The notes beneath the pieces are model-generated. The model made no database searches. It saw nothing but the letters and a program-made list of their open reading frames with translations, and was not told where the DNA came from. A stretch of 64,000 nucleotides of DNA from Natrinema salaciae (GTDB lineage: Archaea > Halobacteriota > Halobacteria > Halobacteriales > Natrialbaceae), in contig NZ_FOFD01000003.1 in NCBI RefSeq assembly GCF_900110865.1, positions 434,001-498,000 on the forward strand, written 5' to 3'. Both the position numbers and the translations under genes were made by a program. The first letter of the stretch is position 1, and each line of letters opens with the position of its first letter. Shown here piece after piece: positions 62,688-64,000 of the stretch.

Positions 62688-63782
62688 CTATTCTTCGAAA
62701 CCGTCCTCGAATCGGAACGTCCCGTTCCGCTGTACTACTTCACCGTCCACCTCGATGAACGAGTCCTCGCTCATGTCGACGATCATGTCGACGTGGACCG
62801 CGGAGTCGTTGGCTTCGTTGCCCTCGCCGACGGTGTCGTCGTAGGCCCGGCCGACGGCCATGTGGACCGTATCGCCCATTTTCTCGTCGAAGAGCATGTT
62901 GTAGGTGAACTGGTCGATATCGCGGTTCATCCCGATGCCGAGTTCGCCGAGTCGGCGCGCGCCCGCGTCCGTCTCGAGCACCTCGGTCAGCACGCCCTCG
63001 TTCTTCGCCGCCGAGTGGGAGACGACCTCGCCGCCCTCGAACACGAGGTGGACGTCCGTGATCTCCCGGCCCTGATGGTACAGCGGCATGTCGAACAGCA
63101 CCTCGCCCTCGACGCTGTCGGGCTGCGGTGCGGTGAAGACCTCGCCGCCGGGGAGGTTGTGCTCGCCGTGGTCGTTGATCGTCGGGTTGCCGGCGACGGA
63201 CATCGTCACGTCGGTCGTGTCGCCACTGACGATGCGGACCTCCTCGGCGGGGTCCATGATCTCGACCATGTGTTCCTGATGGTCGCGCTGTTCCGCCCAG
63301 TCCTTGTTGACCGCGTCCCAGACGAAGTTCTCGTACCCCTCCGTGCTCATCTCGGCGAGCTGGGCGTTGGCCGGCGCGGGGTACTGGGTGAGACACCAGC
63401 GCTTGGACAGTCGCTCCTCGAGAATCGGGCGCTGGGCCTGCTGGTAGGCGGCACTGGTTTCCGGATCGACGTCGCTGGTCTGGGTGACGTTGTCGCTGCT
63501 GCGAATGGCGATGTAGACGTCGGTATTCCGAATGAGTGCGAGTTCGTGTTCGGGGGTGTCGAACTCGTCGTCGGACGACCGTAGATACGCGCGCTGCTGG
63601 CGTTTCCCGGTTCGCTGGCTCGTCGTGATCGGGTTCGCACCCCGATCGCCGATCACTTCGTGGAGGGCGACGACCAGGTCCTCGGCGACCGGGTGGGCGT
63701 CGACGACGACGTTGTCTCCCTCCTCCAGGTCGACCGAGTGGGTGGCGATAATCTCAGCGTGTTCGCGGATTCGCGGGTCCAT
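62688..63782 (-). CDS. M29-family aminopeptidase (AmpS/AmpT-like)
   Basis: 364 residues from MDPRIREHAEIIATHSVDL. The family ligands are recognisable: Glu in DVHLVFEGGEVV, Glu in RRLGELGIGMNRDIDQ, His in GDTVHMAVGRAYD and His-x-Asp in SAVHVDMIVDM, which hold two metals. The C-terminus EVDGEVVQRNGTFRF is typical. M29 enzymes remove N-terminal residues from peptides. The gene is monocistronic and complete. Confidence 0.92.
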   Translation of the reverse strand: MDPRIREHAEIIATHSVDLEEGDNVVVDAHPVAEDLVVALHEVIGDRGANPITTSQRTGKRQQRAYLRSSDDEFDTPEHELALIRNTDVYIAIRSSDNVTQTSDVDPETSAAYQQAQRPILEERLSKRWCLTQYPAPANAQLAEMSTEGYENFVWDAVNKDWAEQRDHQEHMVEIMDPAEEVRIVSGDTTDVTMSVAGNPTINDHGEHNLPGGEVFTAPQPDSVEGEVLFDMPLYHQGREITDVHLVFEGGEVVSHSAAKNEGVLTEVLETDAGARRLGELGIGMNRDIDQFTYNMLFDEKMGDTVHMAVGRAYDDTVGEGNEANDSAVHVDMIVDMSEDSFIEVDGEVVQRNGTFRFEDGFEE

Positions 63783-63867
63783 ACCCCGGTCTTGGCGGGG
63801 GGAGGAAAAAACGGTTCGTGATTTGGAACGTGCGGGGCCGGGGGTCGACCGGTTTCTCGCCGGTCGC

Positions 63868-64000
63868 TCAGTCGGTCCCAAATCCGTACTCGTCCGTTCC
63901 GTCCGTCCCGTGGCCGTCGTTTCGGGAGCGGTTCGTCGTCTCGAGGTCGTCGCTCTCGAGGAACTCCTGGAAGAACGAGACGGTCGCGGCTGTCAGGACC
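63868..64000 (-). CDS. C-terminal end of an unidentified protein
   Basis: Only 43 residues are visible, from a hydrophobic VLTAATVSFFQEFLE to a hydrophilic acidic tail (NDGHGTDGTDEYGFGTD). The start lies beyond the window. The hydrophobic piece may be the end of a transmembrane helix. The family cannot be judged. Confidence 0.6.
   Translation of the reverse strand, partial: VLTAATVSFFQEFLESDDLETTNRSRNDGHGTDGTDEYGFGTD

Overview
The window comes from the chromosome of an extremely halophilic archaeon (class Halobacteria), most like the Natrinema/Haloterrigena group. The evidence is high GC with strong third-position bias, very acidic proteins, archaeal information-processing genes (eL39, eL31, aIF6, LX, prefoldin alpha, FtsY, SRP54), many twin-arginine signal peptides, TATA boxes about 27 bp upstream of start codons (leaderless transcripts), and haloarchaeal families such as HalOD1 and DUF7521. 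The genus is inference only.

Layout. 1-6 kb: 3' end of a TIM-barrel isomerase, sufU, an HD phosphohydrolase, a large Tat-exported protein and sufS, whose 3' end is duplicated downstream. 6-10 kb: a regulator/DUF7521/DUF7521/sensor operon divergent from an ABC exporter. 10-16 kb: small conserved genes, DUF424, a TPR protein, an amine-oxidase-type FAD enzyme, thpR and a Tat-exported HExxH protein. 16-20 kb: the conserved rpl39e-rpl31e-tif6-LX-pfdA-ftsY block, with an ASCH gene on the other strand. 21-25 kb: a siroheme sulfite/nitrite reductase overlapping an F420H2-dehydrogenase-like FrhB protein. 25-28 kb: a VapBC pair, a complete IS200/IS605 element and a panB remnant truncated at both ends. 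28-37 kb: AEC transporter, GNAT, thiE-thiM, a rubrerythrin-like protein, a degenerate deacetylase lipoprotein and two divergent rhodaneses. 37-46 kb: a disulfide reductase, then a group containing a pentapeptide-repeat K+ channel, a DUF2617-like protein, a membrane-anchored aminopropyltransferase, a lipoprotein and a zinc-ribbon protein. 46-51 kb: srp54, a CBS-MaoC fusion and the UPF0201/UPF0200 pair. 51.9 kb: tRNA-Arg(TCT) followed by an AT-richer, partly degenerate stretch with an M48 protease. 54-64 kb: a C45 acyltransferase, a GshA-type ligase, a quinone-detoxification-like trio, two hydrolases, UspA, a zinc ribbon and an M29 aminopeptidase.

Sulfur and thiol metabolism recur: SufU/SufS for Fe-S clusters, a siroheme reductase with a possible F420-linked partner, two rhodaneses, a gamma-glutamylcysteine-type ligase and a candidate bis-gamma-glutamylcystine reductase.

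Most promising leads: the channel/aminopropyltransferase neighbourhood (39.4-46.1 kb), the split arrangement resembling F420-dependent sulfite reductase (21.3-24.8 kb), and the TnpB with a rearranged RuvC site inside an IS that sits between two damaged or bordering genes (25.2-27.9 kb). There is no rRNA and no CRISPR array.
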